Below are positions 11,729-22,466 of a stretch of 64,000 bases of DNA, piece by piece (positions within the stretch are counted from its first letter, which is position 1; each line of letters begins with the position of its first letter). Source of the stretch: Dryas octopetala (lineage: Eukaryota; Streptophyta; Magnoliopsida; Rosales; Rosaceae); the NCBI GenBank assembly GCA_963921425.1, contig OY992838.1, forward strand, positions 3,410,001-3,474,000, in the 5' to 3' direction. The notes under the pieces were generated by a model, which saw only the letters and a list, made by a program, of their open reading frames with translations, was not told the origin of the DNA and made no database searches. The translations under genes were made by a program, and so were the position numbers.

Positions 11729-13783
11729 TTATCTGATAATTAACTCAGCTCCCGGGCGTAGTAGCTCCGTTCCAAGCTGCAATGCACGGTTTCTTATTGC
11801 CCCAAAATGTAAAAACTCGGAAATTACGGTGGGGCATTCAATAACCTTTACAGTATCAAAGATGATCTTTTCAAGCACAATGGCATTCTCAATCAAGTAC
11901 ATGGCAAGCTCGGTATCGATAGCAGACCCAACGAACCCAGAGAGTTTCACCACCTTAAGGCACTGATGAGGACGTTTATTAATTTCCCGCATATTCCTTG
12001 AAAGTTGCTCTAGCTCGGGTTGCCATGTTAACTGCAAAAGGGCATACCAAAGCATATCAATTTCTTTCATTGACAAGTTACTTAAACATGTACAAGTTGT
12101 CAGGAAGCACACAATGGGACAAATCTGTATTTGTATTTTAGCAATGGAAGAGGGTAAAAAGAAAATCATGGGTATTATAACAAGCGTAGGCAAAGGTTGT
12201 GTTTGTTTAAATGAATAAACCAACTAAGCAATAATCAGCCTGACATTATGTGTGAGTATACTGCAATATACACTTCCTAATAAAGCTAAAAATATAATTA
12301 CTAATAAGATATAAAAAAAAATATACAAAATACCAAGACAGGTTTTCGTTGAAGATGAACATTAATAATTGAGAATTTAGCTTCAAGCAATAAATAGTAT
12401 ATAGTAAAGTTGAACGGCTGGTCTATTGCTAACAGGAGCTAAAAAGCTAAGGAAGTTAGTGTGTACATACTACATTCATATAAATCAACAAAATGTTATT
12501 TCTCAAACCATTAAAATTTAACTTATCAATTTTATATTTGTAAGATATACTGAGAATAAATTTACCTTCAATGTAAATCTCTGCAAGAAAGGAGATTGCT
12601 CTATCAAGACAGTCAAATCAAGGAGGCTTGTCTCATCACTTGCGATAACACTCAATGATAAGTCCTTGAGGCACGTTAACTCTGGAAATTCTAGGAGCTT
12701 ACCAATAGTTCCCTGAAAGATAAAAGTAATGGTGAGATTAAAAACTTGAAAATCCTTTAATAAAAAACCCATTTGAAGTTTGAACCTAGAAAAAATAGTA
12801 TAAAAAGAAACGCTGTAAGTATTTCATATACTGACCCAAATCACATTCATGTGCAGGCTGAGAGTCACTAGCTGAGGACAATAACTTGAAATCGAATAAA
12901 AAGGTCTAGTTGTACATCCAATACTTTCTGCAAGAGATACCTTAACAAGCGAGGGTGCATGCTTCAAAACAATACCTCTTTGATAAGAACCAACTCCATC
13001 ATAAATAAATGACACGAGATTAGGAGCAAAAATCTCAACTTTATTTAAGCCGTGGCACTTGCTTATCTGTAGGAACTTCAACGGGAGCGACGAACCAGCA
13101 ACCGTCAAATTTACAAGATGATTTGAGCCAAAAACACACAGGTGTTCAAGAAGTTGGCACTTGGATAGAAGGTGCTCAACAACTTCACCAGTTATATTTA
13201 CAAAGGTCAAAGACAGGTGTGTAAGGGACGTAAAGCTGGAAACACCAAAAGGGGTTTTAAATGGCTTCTCCGGAAAGGTATACCTGGTAGAAGTATACAC
13301 ATGACGTCTATGTCGTTCCAGTTCTATTTCAAGCCTTTGAACTCTCTTTTTCTGCATTGCGAATTCGATCCAATTGTCAATTTCAGAAGCATAATTGCTA
13401 TCCAGCACGGAAGAACGAATTCTGAATTTATCTAAAGTTGAACCCCGATGCAATAGCAAGACTCGATTCACACAATCGAACCTAGTTTCTGTTGTTTCAG
13501 ATTGTCGTCTTCTTCTCCTCCGCCCTTTTGGAAATGCATCTAAATCGTCGAAGTTGATACATGAAACATGTGTCCACAAATATCTCCACCTCTTAGAGAG
13601 GACACAAGTAGTTACTGCTTCTCCGATATTCAACAGGGAAAGAATGGCAATGAGAAGTTCGTTGGGCAGCTGACTAATGCGATCCAAATAATTATCTTCC
13701 TTATCACCCAAATTGATGGCAGATTTACATCTTTTACCATATGTCCCCCACTGAATCCATGGCATACGTTTTCTTTTAGCCAT
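11729..13783 (-). CDS. F-box/FBD/LRR protein
   Basis: Likely substrate-recognition subunit of an SCF (SKP1-cullin-F-box) ubiquitin ligase. Three exons on the minus strand: 13783-12836, 12712-12566 and 12031-11729, all phase 0, giving 465 residues, typical for the F-box/FBD family. A basic start (MAKRKRMPW) precedes an F-box at residues ~34-80 (DRISQLPNELLIAILSLL, VLSKRWRYLW). Irregular leucine-rich repeats follow (LTHLSLTFVNITGEVVEHLL). The C-terminal FBD-like segment reads LKVVKLSGFVGSAIDTELAM and VLEKIIFDTVKV. The gene looks intact although the surrounding DNA is rearranged. Its substrate cannot be inferred. Such genes belong to fast-evolving families, so orthology is uncertain. Confidence 0.92.
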
Positions 13784-14857
13784 TGAATATTAGTTAGAAG
13801 GTTCAAATAAGCTGCAGAAAGTGGGGAAAACCCAAATAAATAGCAAAACCAATTATCACATATTACGAGAGAAAGAGAAGCTAATTCAATTACTCTTCTG
13901 GTAGGTTGATTCTGTAATCTGTATACAACACAAAGCCAAATCCAAACCCGATGTTTTTCGTTCACAAGTTTTGTTTTTGGTGAAGAATATATTAGTAACT
14001 AAATATATATAAGCTGCAGAGTGCAAACCAAACCAACTCCACTAGTTCCCAACTCCCGGCTCGTCACCTTCATCAGATTTGGATCGTGGCTGTCGGTGAG
14101 TGTAAGCGAGTCTGTGCGTGTTTGCACGGAAGAGCGCTAGCTAAACCTTTGGAAGATGAGCGCTTTGGCATGGGTGTTCGCACCTCCATCTTCCTCCCTC
14201 TTGGTGGTTCTCTGGCTATTGCGGTGGCTGTGGCGTTTTCTCAATGTCGTGGGGATGAGATCTGGGGAGTTTTGTGGGTCTCACGGCGGACCGATCCTTG
14301 GTAGCGACGTGGTTCTCCTGAACCGCCTCTATAGCCTAGGGTTTATTTTTATGTTTAATTGGGCTGGTTTTGAATTTTCTTTACTTTGTTTATTTTGCTT
14401 TGGGCCTCTTGGCCCTTGCTTTGTATTTCTTGTGCCCACTGGGCTCTTTTAATGCATGGCTCATCCTTTCGACCAAAAAAAACCAAACCAACTCCAATTG
14501 ACTCCTCCTTAGTCGAACCCGGAAATGTACTCGTCTTCTTTTCCCTTTTTCTTTTCTTTCCTAATAGAAACCTATGAATCCCAAGCCACCCATCCAACCA
14601 TATTCATAATTCATTAAGGAAAGAGTAAATCTCGATTTAGCTCATCCAATTCAGTATTCTGAATACGAAAAAAGCTCGCTTTTTTTTCTTTTGAGAAATT
14701 TAAAAAAAAAGTCGCAAATTTAATTGAAAAACTCAAAACTTTTAATAATATAAGAGGAAGCAAAGATAAAGGAGAGACTATGGAGAAACTTACTTATTAG
14801 AATGGACCGGAGCCGCCGCGCTGAGCCAACGGTTCATCCAAGTTCAAAGACAAGAGG
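13784..14857. other. Intergenic: F-box upstream region and unidentified sequence
   Basis: The F-box leader lies at 13784-14050. From ~14060 to ~14470 is a GC-richer stretch ending in a short A-run, with no recognised protein in any frame. It could be the tail of a retroposed sequence, but no target duplication was seen. Confidence 0.4.
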
Positions 14858-14895
14858 ATCCTATTACTGGTTTACTTACAAACCAGTAATAGGAT
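14858..14895. repeat. Perfect 16-bp inverted repeat
   Basis: ATCCTATTACTGGTTT (14858-14873) and its exact reverse complement (14880-14895) are separated by six bases (ACTTAC). No gene in the immediate neighbourhood explains it as a terminator. It may be the centre of a fold-back element. Confidence 0.9.
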
Positions 14896-15239
14896 GGCCC
14901 TTTTTTATTTTAACCTCAAAATTATGCCATGTGTCGCCTTCTGGCAAAAAAAAAAACAGTAAAATGTTTTAAAAAATAGTAAAAAATCTTGAAAGAGCTG
15001 GGAATAACCTAAAATAACAAAATATGAAAATTCAAATTTTTTTTTTTTTTAAATATGAAACATAAAAAATTTAATAGAGTTTTGATTTTCAACTGTAGCA
15101 GTAACAATATTTCAATCTAAATGTTTATCTATATATAAAAGCATAAATGTCTAAATGGACACCGAATTTGTATTTGTATTTTTTTTTTTTGAGTCGGGGA
15201 ATTCAAGAGAAAGTGATGATTGAGAGGTCGGACTGCATC

Positions 15240-15495
15240 TGAAAGATCTGTTTGTGCACCAGTCACTTATCTACCGATCTGACACACGTTGTGGTTGAAC
15301 TATAGGTCCATAGTTATTATCGTGTTTTAAGTTTTTTCATTATTTTATTTTGTATGGTCTTGGTGTAATTTAATAGGGTTTTTCATTTTTTAAACAAATA
15401 AAAAAAAAATAATAGGTTAGATTTTTATAGTTTTTATTTTTTGTTTTAAAATCTAGTATAGTGGTTTCTATTTTTTGGGTTAGACATTGGATTTT
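15240..15495 (+). repeat. Direct repeat, copy 1 (pairs with 16220-16480)
   Basis: GATCTGTTTGTGCACCAGTC through GGGTTAGACATTGGATT is shared with 16220-16480 with small indels and substitutions. A third, weaker echo of the tail (GGGTTAGGCATTGGATTTG) occurs near 16800. It looks like a duplicated 3' flank. No protein is recognised. Confidence 0.8.
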
Positions 15496-15685
15496 TTTTT
15501 TTTCTTAATAGTGATATATTCATACTTGATAAATGTTTATATTTACAGTCTAGTAATATAGTAGGCAAAAACGTACACATTTTATAAAATGTTTCTACAT
15601 TCCATTTGAGAAAACATTTTTTGGGTATTAGAACTTGTTCGACAAAAAAAGTAAAATAAAATAAAATATAATACAAGAGAAGAGA

Positions 15686-15938
15686 ACGTCATAATGGGCT
15701 GCAACTTGGAAAGGGTTGTTAACCCAATGGCCAACAAACAGAAAGGTAGGAGTCCAGGCCCAACCAATAAGAAAATAAAACTTAAACCTACAAACAATGT
15801 CAGCCACCCACTTACATATATTTATATATGGTTAGATACTTAGATACGTTTCAGCGATGAAGGATTCGATGCTGTCATCATGAGTCAGCCCAAGTACTCT
15901 CTCCCTGTCCTCTGTCTTTCTCAAACAGATCTGCTCTG
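15686..15938 (+). repeat. Promoter-like module, copy 2
   Basis: Second copy of the 10394-10600 module, with the same TGGGCT/GGCCCAACCAATAA core and CTCTCTCCCTGTCCT leader, plus a short internal insertion (about 15734-15748). It lies upstream of an unidentified stretch (15950-16300) that shows no recognisable product. Confidence 0.7.
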
Positions 15939-16219
15939 ATCCAAAGTTCATGGTTAGATAAGCCATAGGCCATGGCCTAGATAGGTGATGAGAGACAAAG
16001 CAGGCAAGAAGGAATTGACTTGCCGATTGAAGAAAACGAATTCTATTGGCCTATCGAGCTCGAGAAGCAGAATGGAGTGGCTCGACTGGTCAATCCAGAA
16101 AGTGTTAACCGCTTGACCTCCTTTCTCAGAACATGCATGGAGGAAGGGTTGGTGTTGTTGTGAGGGTTGAAACAACAACAGGGCTCCTCAGGGTTCACCT
16201 CCTCCTAGATCACGGTTTG

Positions 16220-16480
16220 GTTCTTCATCTCAAGGATCTGTTTGTGCACCAGTCACTCATCCACCGATCTGACACCCGTTGTGGTTGCACCATTGTTATT
16301 ATCGTTTTTCAAGTTTTTTCATTATTTTATTTTGTATGGTATTGATGTAATTTATTAGGGTTTTTCATTTTTTAAACAAATAAAAAAAATAATAGGTTAG
16401 ATTTCTGTAGTTTTTTATTTTTTTGGTTTTAAAACCTAGTGTAGTGGTTTCTTTTTTCTGGGTTAGACATTGGATTACTG
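16220..16480 (+). repeat. Direct repeat, copy 2 (pairs with 15240-15495)
   Basis: Matches 15240-15495 in the same orientation about 0.98 kb downstream, so the two copies bracket the promoter-like module at 15686-15938. Confidence 0.8.
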
Positions 16481-16619
16481 GAAAAAAAAAAATAGATATT
16501 TGATTTCTATAGGTTTTGTTCTTTGTTTTTTTTATGATATCGACTAACTACTAAGGTCATTATTGTCAAAAAAGAACAGAGAAAACACTAGTAATTGGAT
16601 TTTTTACCCTTTACTTTAC

Positions 16620-16691
16620 GGCTCTGTAGTGTAGTGGCTAACACCCTGGACTTAAAAATCCAGTATCCTGGGTTCGAGTCCCAGTAGAGCC
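16620..16691 (+). tRNA. tRNA gene with 8-nt anticodon loop, identity ambiguous
   Basis: A full cloverleaf can be drawn: acceptor GGCTCTG/TAGAGCC (one G-T pair), D stem GTGT/ACAC, anticodon stem CTGGA/TCCAG, short variable region TATC, T stem CTGGG/CCCAG with loop TTCGAGT. The A box (TAGTGTAGTGG) and B box (GGTTCGAGTCC) of RNA polymerase III are intact, and a TTTT lies about 17 bases after the 3' end with a longer T-run further on. The anticodon loop is CTTAAAAA, eight bases instead of seven. Counted from the usual U33, the anticodon would be UAA, but tRNA-Leu has a long variable arm and this one does not. The body resembles plant tRNA-Gln (recalled, not searched). It may be a mutated copy. 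Confidence 0.8.
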
Positions 16692-17269
16692 AAAAGAGTT
16701 GGGGTTGGTTTTGCTTTCACACCTTTTTTTTTTTTTTAGTTTTAGGGATTTCTATAGTTTTTCTTTTTCTTTTATAAAGAACCAGTGGTTTTATTTTTTT
16801 GGGTTAGGCATTGGATTTGTTTTAAAACTTTCAATGTTCTAAGTAGTGTAGTGGTATAAAGAAAAAGAAAAGAGAAATCGAATTCCTCAGTAGTGTAGTG
16901 AGTTTGGTTTTGGGTTTTCTTGCTAGGCCCATACTAGTTTCTAGGGTTTCTATTCATTTGATAAAGATCATTACAATTGACACTTGATATTGGCTACCAG
17001 GCTACTAGCTAATAACTATAAGTTCACTGCCATTGTTTGGTATCAGCTCGTGCCCTACGCTACGCCACTTCGTCGATCTGCTGCTGCATTTTTCGGTAAT
17101 CCAGGCTGTCTTTCTTTTGCAAATTTTCTTCAATTCTGAAATTATTTCTTCGATTCCAGTTTCTGTTCTTGAATTCTAACTTCATAATCATTGTTGCTTT
17201 CCTTTCCTGCAATTTCAAGAATTTGTGAATCTTTTCTCTCTATTTTCTCGGTCTTTCTCTGATGCCAAA
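16692..17269. other. Unassigned sequence between tRNA and tandem duplication
   Basis: T-rich stretch with no coding signal. A CTTCGTCGATCTGCTGCTGC stretch near 17070, followed by GTAATCC at 17096, could be a leader exon of the duplicated gene downstream. Confidence 0.35.
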
Positions 17270-18450
17270 CAGTAAGGGCTCTGTTTGTATTTCATACTTT
17301 CTAGTTTTGCATTTTTGTTAGAGAATTTTATTTTTGCATGATCAAGGTTTTCATTGGCCAAGAAGTTTTACTTCTCTTGCCTTCTTTAAAATTTTATATT
17401 AGAAGATTTTATTTGCAAAATCATGATTGAATTAATGGGCATGAAATCTATACTGTACCTTTGGCTTTTTTTTTTTTTTTTTTTTTCAGGGATACACATC
17501 ACAGCTCTAGATTTACTCTCTGCTCATTCTAATTTGGTATGTGCTGATCGGAACATCTATTCTGCAGGTCCTTGTAAGATCCTTATTGCCAATTTGTGCT
17601 TGTTTGCCTCAGATTTCTTGATGTTAAACAGATTATAATTTCTTTAAAGTGCATTTTAACAGGTCCTAGTTTATTCTACTTTGTTGTGCTCAGCATTTCA
17701 TTATTATGTGCATTACAAATTGTTTGATGCAATTCACTCCATATGTGTAACTTGAGCTAACTAGGACCTTTCATGTTGTATCTTGTAGAAATGTAGAATA
17801 GCTACTTTGAAACACATTTTTTGGTCTCAGAAGTCAGTTGCATTAATTAAAAGTGTTTATTTATAGAAGAAACATTTTTATCTCCCTCTTCCTTTAATTT
17901 TCTCTTCCGTTCCCCACAATATAGTACTGCTGATGCTGTTGGGGCAATTTTTTAAGGACAAACTTTTTGTTCAGCTTATTGTGTGGCAAGATTTTTGAAG
18001 AAGCACTTGAGCAGGTAATTATTGGCCTACATTTTTTTGTTATGTCCTTGTTCAGTGATTTGAGTTTTATATAGATTTGATGCTTTCTTCACATTTAAAA
18101 TATTTATGAAGATGTTATACTCCAATATTTTTATCTGACAAACTGGTTAGATGTACTTGTTTGAAGTAAAGAACATGGGCATCGAATCAGAAACTACTAG
18201 ATATCCTTGTATTTGTAAATCTAAGTTGTATTTTCTGAATTGATTAGGAAACAAAATTAATATGTAGATCCTGAACATGAGAAATAACATTATTATTTTT
18301 CTTTACTATTGTTTTGTTATCATCCTGAACTAGTTTTCTTTTTTCGGTTAGCATCTTTAACAACTTTTTACAACATATGAAAACTGTACTTGTGATGATA
18401 CAATTTACGTGGTTTTAATTTGATCCTGCTTGGGAAGAACATATTTAGCT
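17270..18450 (+). repeat. Tandem duplication, copy 1, with exon-like pieces
   Basis: Matches 19245-20470 in order and orientation. A probable exon at ~17490-17567 is preceded by TTTTTCAG and followed by GCAG/GTCCTT, encoding HSNLVCADRNIYSA in one frame. A second exon-like piece near 17945-18014 ends GAGCAG/GTAATT but lacks its 5' half relative to copy 2. The protein family is not recognised, so no function is proposed. Confidence 0.65.
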
Positions 18451-18639
18451 ACTTGAGGACTCTCAACGTAGGACTTAATTACCTTCCAGTTCCATATAAT
18501 GCCAAAGTTCTCTTGTGAGAATGGCTGGGTCTAACTAGAAGCTCTCAATTGTAATTCTCTCATGCACATTTATCTTGCATGTGTATGTTGTGTCTGTACT
18601 TTTGTATTTTTTTTATTCATCCCTATTCAATTTTTAAGT

Positions 18640-19170
18640 GTATTGTGTGTTTCATAAAGCCCCACTTCATTCTGTCATAAGCTTGGACAGATCCACTTTC
18701 AAGGCCATAAACCCATGCTTCCCTTTAGCTCTCCTGTATTATGTAAGACTTCTTGAGCAATGATTATGTTATCAGTTATGTGTCTGCCTGGAACAAAACT
18801 CGATTTTGGCTGACAACCTTCTCCATAATAGGTCTAAGCTTTCCAACAATAATTTTGGCAATAACTTTATAAATGCTAGTGCAGAGCTAATAGGTCTGTT
18901 CCATAGAGGAAGGTCTGGGGACCTTAGCCAGAAGCGTGATCAAAGTATCGTTTAACCCCTGTTGAATTCTCCCTTCATTAAAACATTTGATATTAGTAGT
19001 AATCACATCATCTTCACAATGTTTCCAGCAACTCTGGAAGAAAAGGGCTGGGAAGCCATCTTAGGTATTCCTGGAGCTTTCAAAGGACCAATAGCAAACG
19101 TGCTATCTTTGATTTCCTTTCCATCCACCTCCACATTCAGACCACTCATATCAGAGGATTATGTATGTTC
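18640..19170 (-). mobile_element. LINE (L1-type) reverse transcriptase relic
   Basis: Read on the minus strand from ~19165, broken frames give APGIPKMASQPFSS, ISNVLMKGEF, LNDTLITLLAKVPRPSS, YKVIAKIIVGKLRPIMEKVV, TDNIIIAQEVLH and MALKVDLSKAYDRM. These are the ordered core blocks of plant LINE reverse transcriptases (established family pattern: KAPGPDG, NDTLIVLIPK, YKIIAK, IIAQE, KVDLSKAYDR). Stops and frameshifts show it is long dead. It sits between the two copies of the tandem duplication. Confidence 0.85.
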
Positions 19171-19244
19171 TTTTCCTATTATTTTTGAAAAACAGGAGGA
19201 TTGTAAGGGTTGTCAAAGGTATTGCAACTTTTGTACCTTTCCAG

Positions 19245-20470
19245 TTTTGAGGCTCTGTTCATATTTCATACCTTTCTAGTTTTGCATTTTTGTTTGAGAG
19301 TTTGACTTATCATTTTCATTCAGTCTCCATTGTCTGTTGCTTCTTTTTGCATGATCAAGGTTTTTATTGGGCCAGGATATTTTTCTTCTCTTGCCAAATC
19401 CTGATTGAATTAGTGGGTTGAAATCTATACTATACCTTTGGCTTTGTTTTCAGGGAAACACATCACAGCTCTAGATTTAACATTGTTCATTCTAATATGG
19501 TGTATGCTGATCAGAATATCTATTCTGCAGGTCCTCGTAAGATCCTCATTGTCAATTTGTGCTTGTTTGCCTAAGATTTCTTGAAGGTAAATAGATTGTA
19601 ATTTCTTTAAACTCATGCTCCAAAACCTCCCTTGCATGCTTTATGGAAATTTGTTCTACTTTGTTGTGCTCAACATTTGATTATTAGTTGCATTACAAAT
19701 CGTTTAATGCAATTCACTCCATATGTGTAACTTGAGCTAACTAGGACAAAGATGTTGTATCTTGTAGAATAGCTACTTTGAAACATTTTTCAGTTTCAGA
19801 TGTCAGTTGCATTGATTGAAAGTGTTTATTCATAGAAGAAACATTTTTAATTCCCTCTTCCTTTAATTTCCTTTTCCGTTTCCCACAATATAGTACTTTT
19901 GATGTTGTTTTTATTCATTTCTAATTTTATCTTTGGTATTTGTAGCAAGCAGGCCACATTAGCTTCTACTTTTCTGGATAAACGGCAATTTTTAAGGACA
20001 AAATTTTTGTTCGGCTTATTGTGTGGCAAGTTTTTTGAAGAAGCACTTGAGCAGGTAATTCTTGGCTACATTTTTTTGTTGTGTCCTTGTTCAGTGATTT
20101 GAGTCTCATAGATCTGATGCTCTGATCATGGATTGCATTTTTCACATTTAGAATATATATGAAGATGTTATACTGCCAATATTTGATCAGACAAACTGGT
20201 TAGATGTACTTGTTTGAAGTAAAGAACATGCATCAAAGCAGCAACTACTAGATATCCTTGTATTTGTAAATCTAAGTTGTATTTTCTGAATTGATTAGGA
20301 AACAAAATTAATGTGGATCTTGAACTTGAAATATAACATTTTTATTTTTCATTACCATTGTTTTGTTATCATCTTGCAATAGTTTCCTTTTTCCGGTTAG
20401 CATCTTGAACTACTTTTTTCAACATATGAAGACTGTACATGTGATGATTCAACCTATGTGGTTTTAATTT
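19245..20470 (+). repeat. Tandem duplication, copy 2, with exon-like pieces
   Basis: Second copy of 17270-18450. The first exon-like piece (~19454-19530) ends GCAG/GTCCTC and carries HSNMVYADQNIYSA. The second is longer here: after TATTTGTAG at ~19946 it reads KQATLASTFLDKRQFL and FGLLCGKFFEEALEQ up to a GTAATT donor at ~20055. Both splice sites look functional, which argues for real exons of an unidentified gene. Confidence 0.65.
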
Positions 20471-20586
20471 GATCCTGTTTTGGAATAATTTATGTATCCA
20501 ACTGAGTAATGCTTTGTATAGCACTTGCATTGTTTTCCCTTGATTTTTCGAATTAATCTTTTTTCATCTTTTTGCCTACAGAGAAA

Positions 20587-21606
20587 ATGAATTATATTGA
20601 TTTCGAACACTGCAATTTTAGTACTGATCCGGGCATGCACAAACCCTTGTTGGGGCCGTTTTTGGAGAACATTGAAGCATTCTTGGAAGACTTTGATCTC
20701 ATTTTTAATGGTGATGCCATTGAAAATATCGGTACCATTCGTCTATATCGTACTCAGCTGGATTACAAGAATGAAGATGATTTCTTTTCCAAAACAAAGA
20801 ATGAAGTGAAAGTTCCCCTCTACATCATCTCAATGAAAGTGAGAGATCAGAAAGACGGATCCCAAAGTGATCCTCTCTGCATTCATTGCAGCAGCTCAGG
20901 TTTGGTATTGGTACTTTTATCTTTATTGTACTTTCTTAATTTGGGATCAATTTTATCTTAAATTTAGTATCTGAATTTGGGTGTCTTTTGACTTTGGATT
21001 TGACTCACAGGTATGCGCAATAATCTTCTGTCTAAGTTAAAATATCATTTCATCATTCCAGCAGAGAAAAAGTGGCCCGAACCTCTCGACAATCCTCTTG
21101 GAACAGACAATACAGTTTTTACCGATAGAAATCATCTATTACACGGATTGATTCACTGCAATGGGGTTGGACATCTTATCTGTCTAAATGGGCGAGAAGG
21201 AGGGTCTAAGAGAATTAGCGGTCGGGAGATGATGGATCTCTGGGATCATATATGCTTGTATCTTCAAGCCAGGTAATAAATATGCCTATGTTCATTACTG
21301 AACCTTTTTTAACTTATGAACAAATCTGATATTCAATTTATAATTTATAGGAGAATCACTGTTCGTGACGAAACATCTAGGGCTATTACTCTAGAGATCA
21401 ATGATGAAATACTGCTCAAGAGATTCCTACAACTTCGCTTACTTTTCGGAGTAGCTTATGGTCACACGTGGTTCGGTAAATGGGGATACAACTTCTTCCA
21501 TGGAAGTTATGGGGTATCAGAACATTCATACAATGAATCTGTTAGATTCCTAGGACTGATTCATACATTGATGTCCACAATAATAGTGCTCTGTGATATT
21601 GTTTGA
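20587..21606 (+). pseudogene. PHD-finger protein family (MMD1/At1g33420/At2g01810-like), 3'-truncated
   Basis: Exons 20587-20899, 21011-21272 and 21351-21606 join in frame to 276 residues. The N-terminal part (DPGMHKPLLGPFLENIEAFL) and the core (KYHFIIPAEKKWPEPL, NHLLHGLIHCNGVGHLICLN, GREGGSKRISGREMMDLWD, LFGVAYGHTWFGKWGYNF) match the conserved region of plant PHD proteins related to MALE MEIOCYTE DEATH 1, which are about 650-700 residues and end with a PHD finger. Here the frame enters the 0.7 kb duplicated segment at 21571, gains about a dozen foreign residues and stops at TGA 21604-21606, so the PHD finger is missing. A CTACAG acceptor at 20581 suggests an upstream exon. It could be a dead fragment or a short expressed protein. 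Confidence 0.8.
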
Positions 21607-22285
21607 AACAGCTTAGAGCATCTCCAACAAGTGAGAGTGGCTCTCCATTATCTTTTCTAAACAAAAAATACTATCTTTTCATATATGATGTTTTAGCTAG
21701 TCTTTTTCTGAAATACAAATGAAATATTCAAAGCTAGCTCTATTTGAGAGTATTGCTTGAGCAGTCACTTTGACTAAAATCTAACTGAAACATTTAGAGT
21801 ATTACTGGAGATGCTCTTACTATTCATCAAATTTATCGCAACCAAATTATTGATTCAATCCTCTAATCACCTTTCCCACAATACAATCAATGAGAATCAA
21901 TGCAATGACGGAAGATATTAGCTGCACAGTAATGATTCCGGTTATACATGAATAAGGTGAGGAGCAATAACAAAAGGAATCCCACCACCTTTGTTGGTCT
22001 TCTCAATCACAATCATGTATGAAAGTTACCATATCTAGAAAGTGTCGAGGTTTTTAAAATACATGTGGGGAAAAAAAGAAATCAAGATCATGAAAATCTC
22101 ATGTTCTTTTCATTTTGTCACCAACTCATTCAAGAATCTAGATCTTGGAAGAACTCACATACCCAAGTATTCATCCTTGTCCTACAACCAAACAGTAGAG
22201 ACATCAATTCTCCCCTAAAACATAATCTTAATATCGAATTATGTTACAAAAGGTGTATCAGGAATTCAGGACTGTTGAAAAAGAA
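21571..22285. repeat. 0.7 kb duplicated segment, copy 2
   Basis: Copy of 10987-11690; supplies the stop codon and 3' flank of the truncated PHD-family gene. The last part differs: TCAGGAATTCAGGACTG here versus TCAGGACTG in copy 1, after which the copies diverge. Confidence 0.9.
21616..21816. mobile_element. PIF/Harbinger-type MITE, copy 2
   Basis: Same 201-bp MITE as 11032-11232, with the same ends (GAGCATCTCCA) and the same TTA target duplication (21613-21615, 21817-21819). It was therefore carried along by the duplication and not inserted independently. Confidence 0.85.
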
Positions 22286-22466
22286 ATATTATGTTACTAT
22301 TACGTAGATAACATTGGTATGTACTATTACGTTACTCGGCCAAATATTATGGACTTCCTTAAACAAGTAATATTGGGAACCAATACCCATTACAATGAAC
22401 TAAAACAAGATGGAATATTACACGTTACATTACATAATAGTGATAACACTTACTATGTCTTGTTGG

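Noticed and set aside
14086..14460. Open frames in a G+C-richer stretch upstream of the F-box gene
   Set aside because: No family resemblance in any frame; possibly a retroposed tail, but no evidence for a protein.
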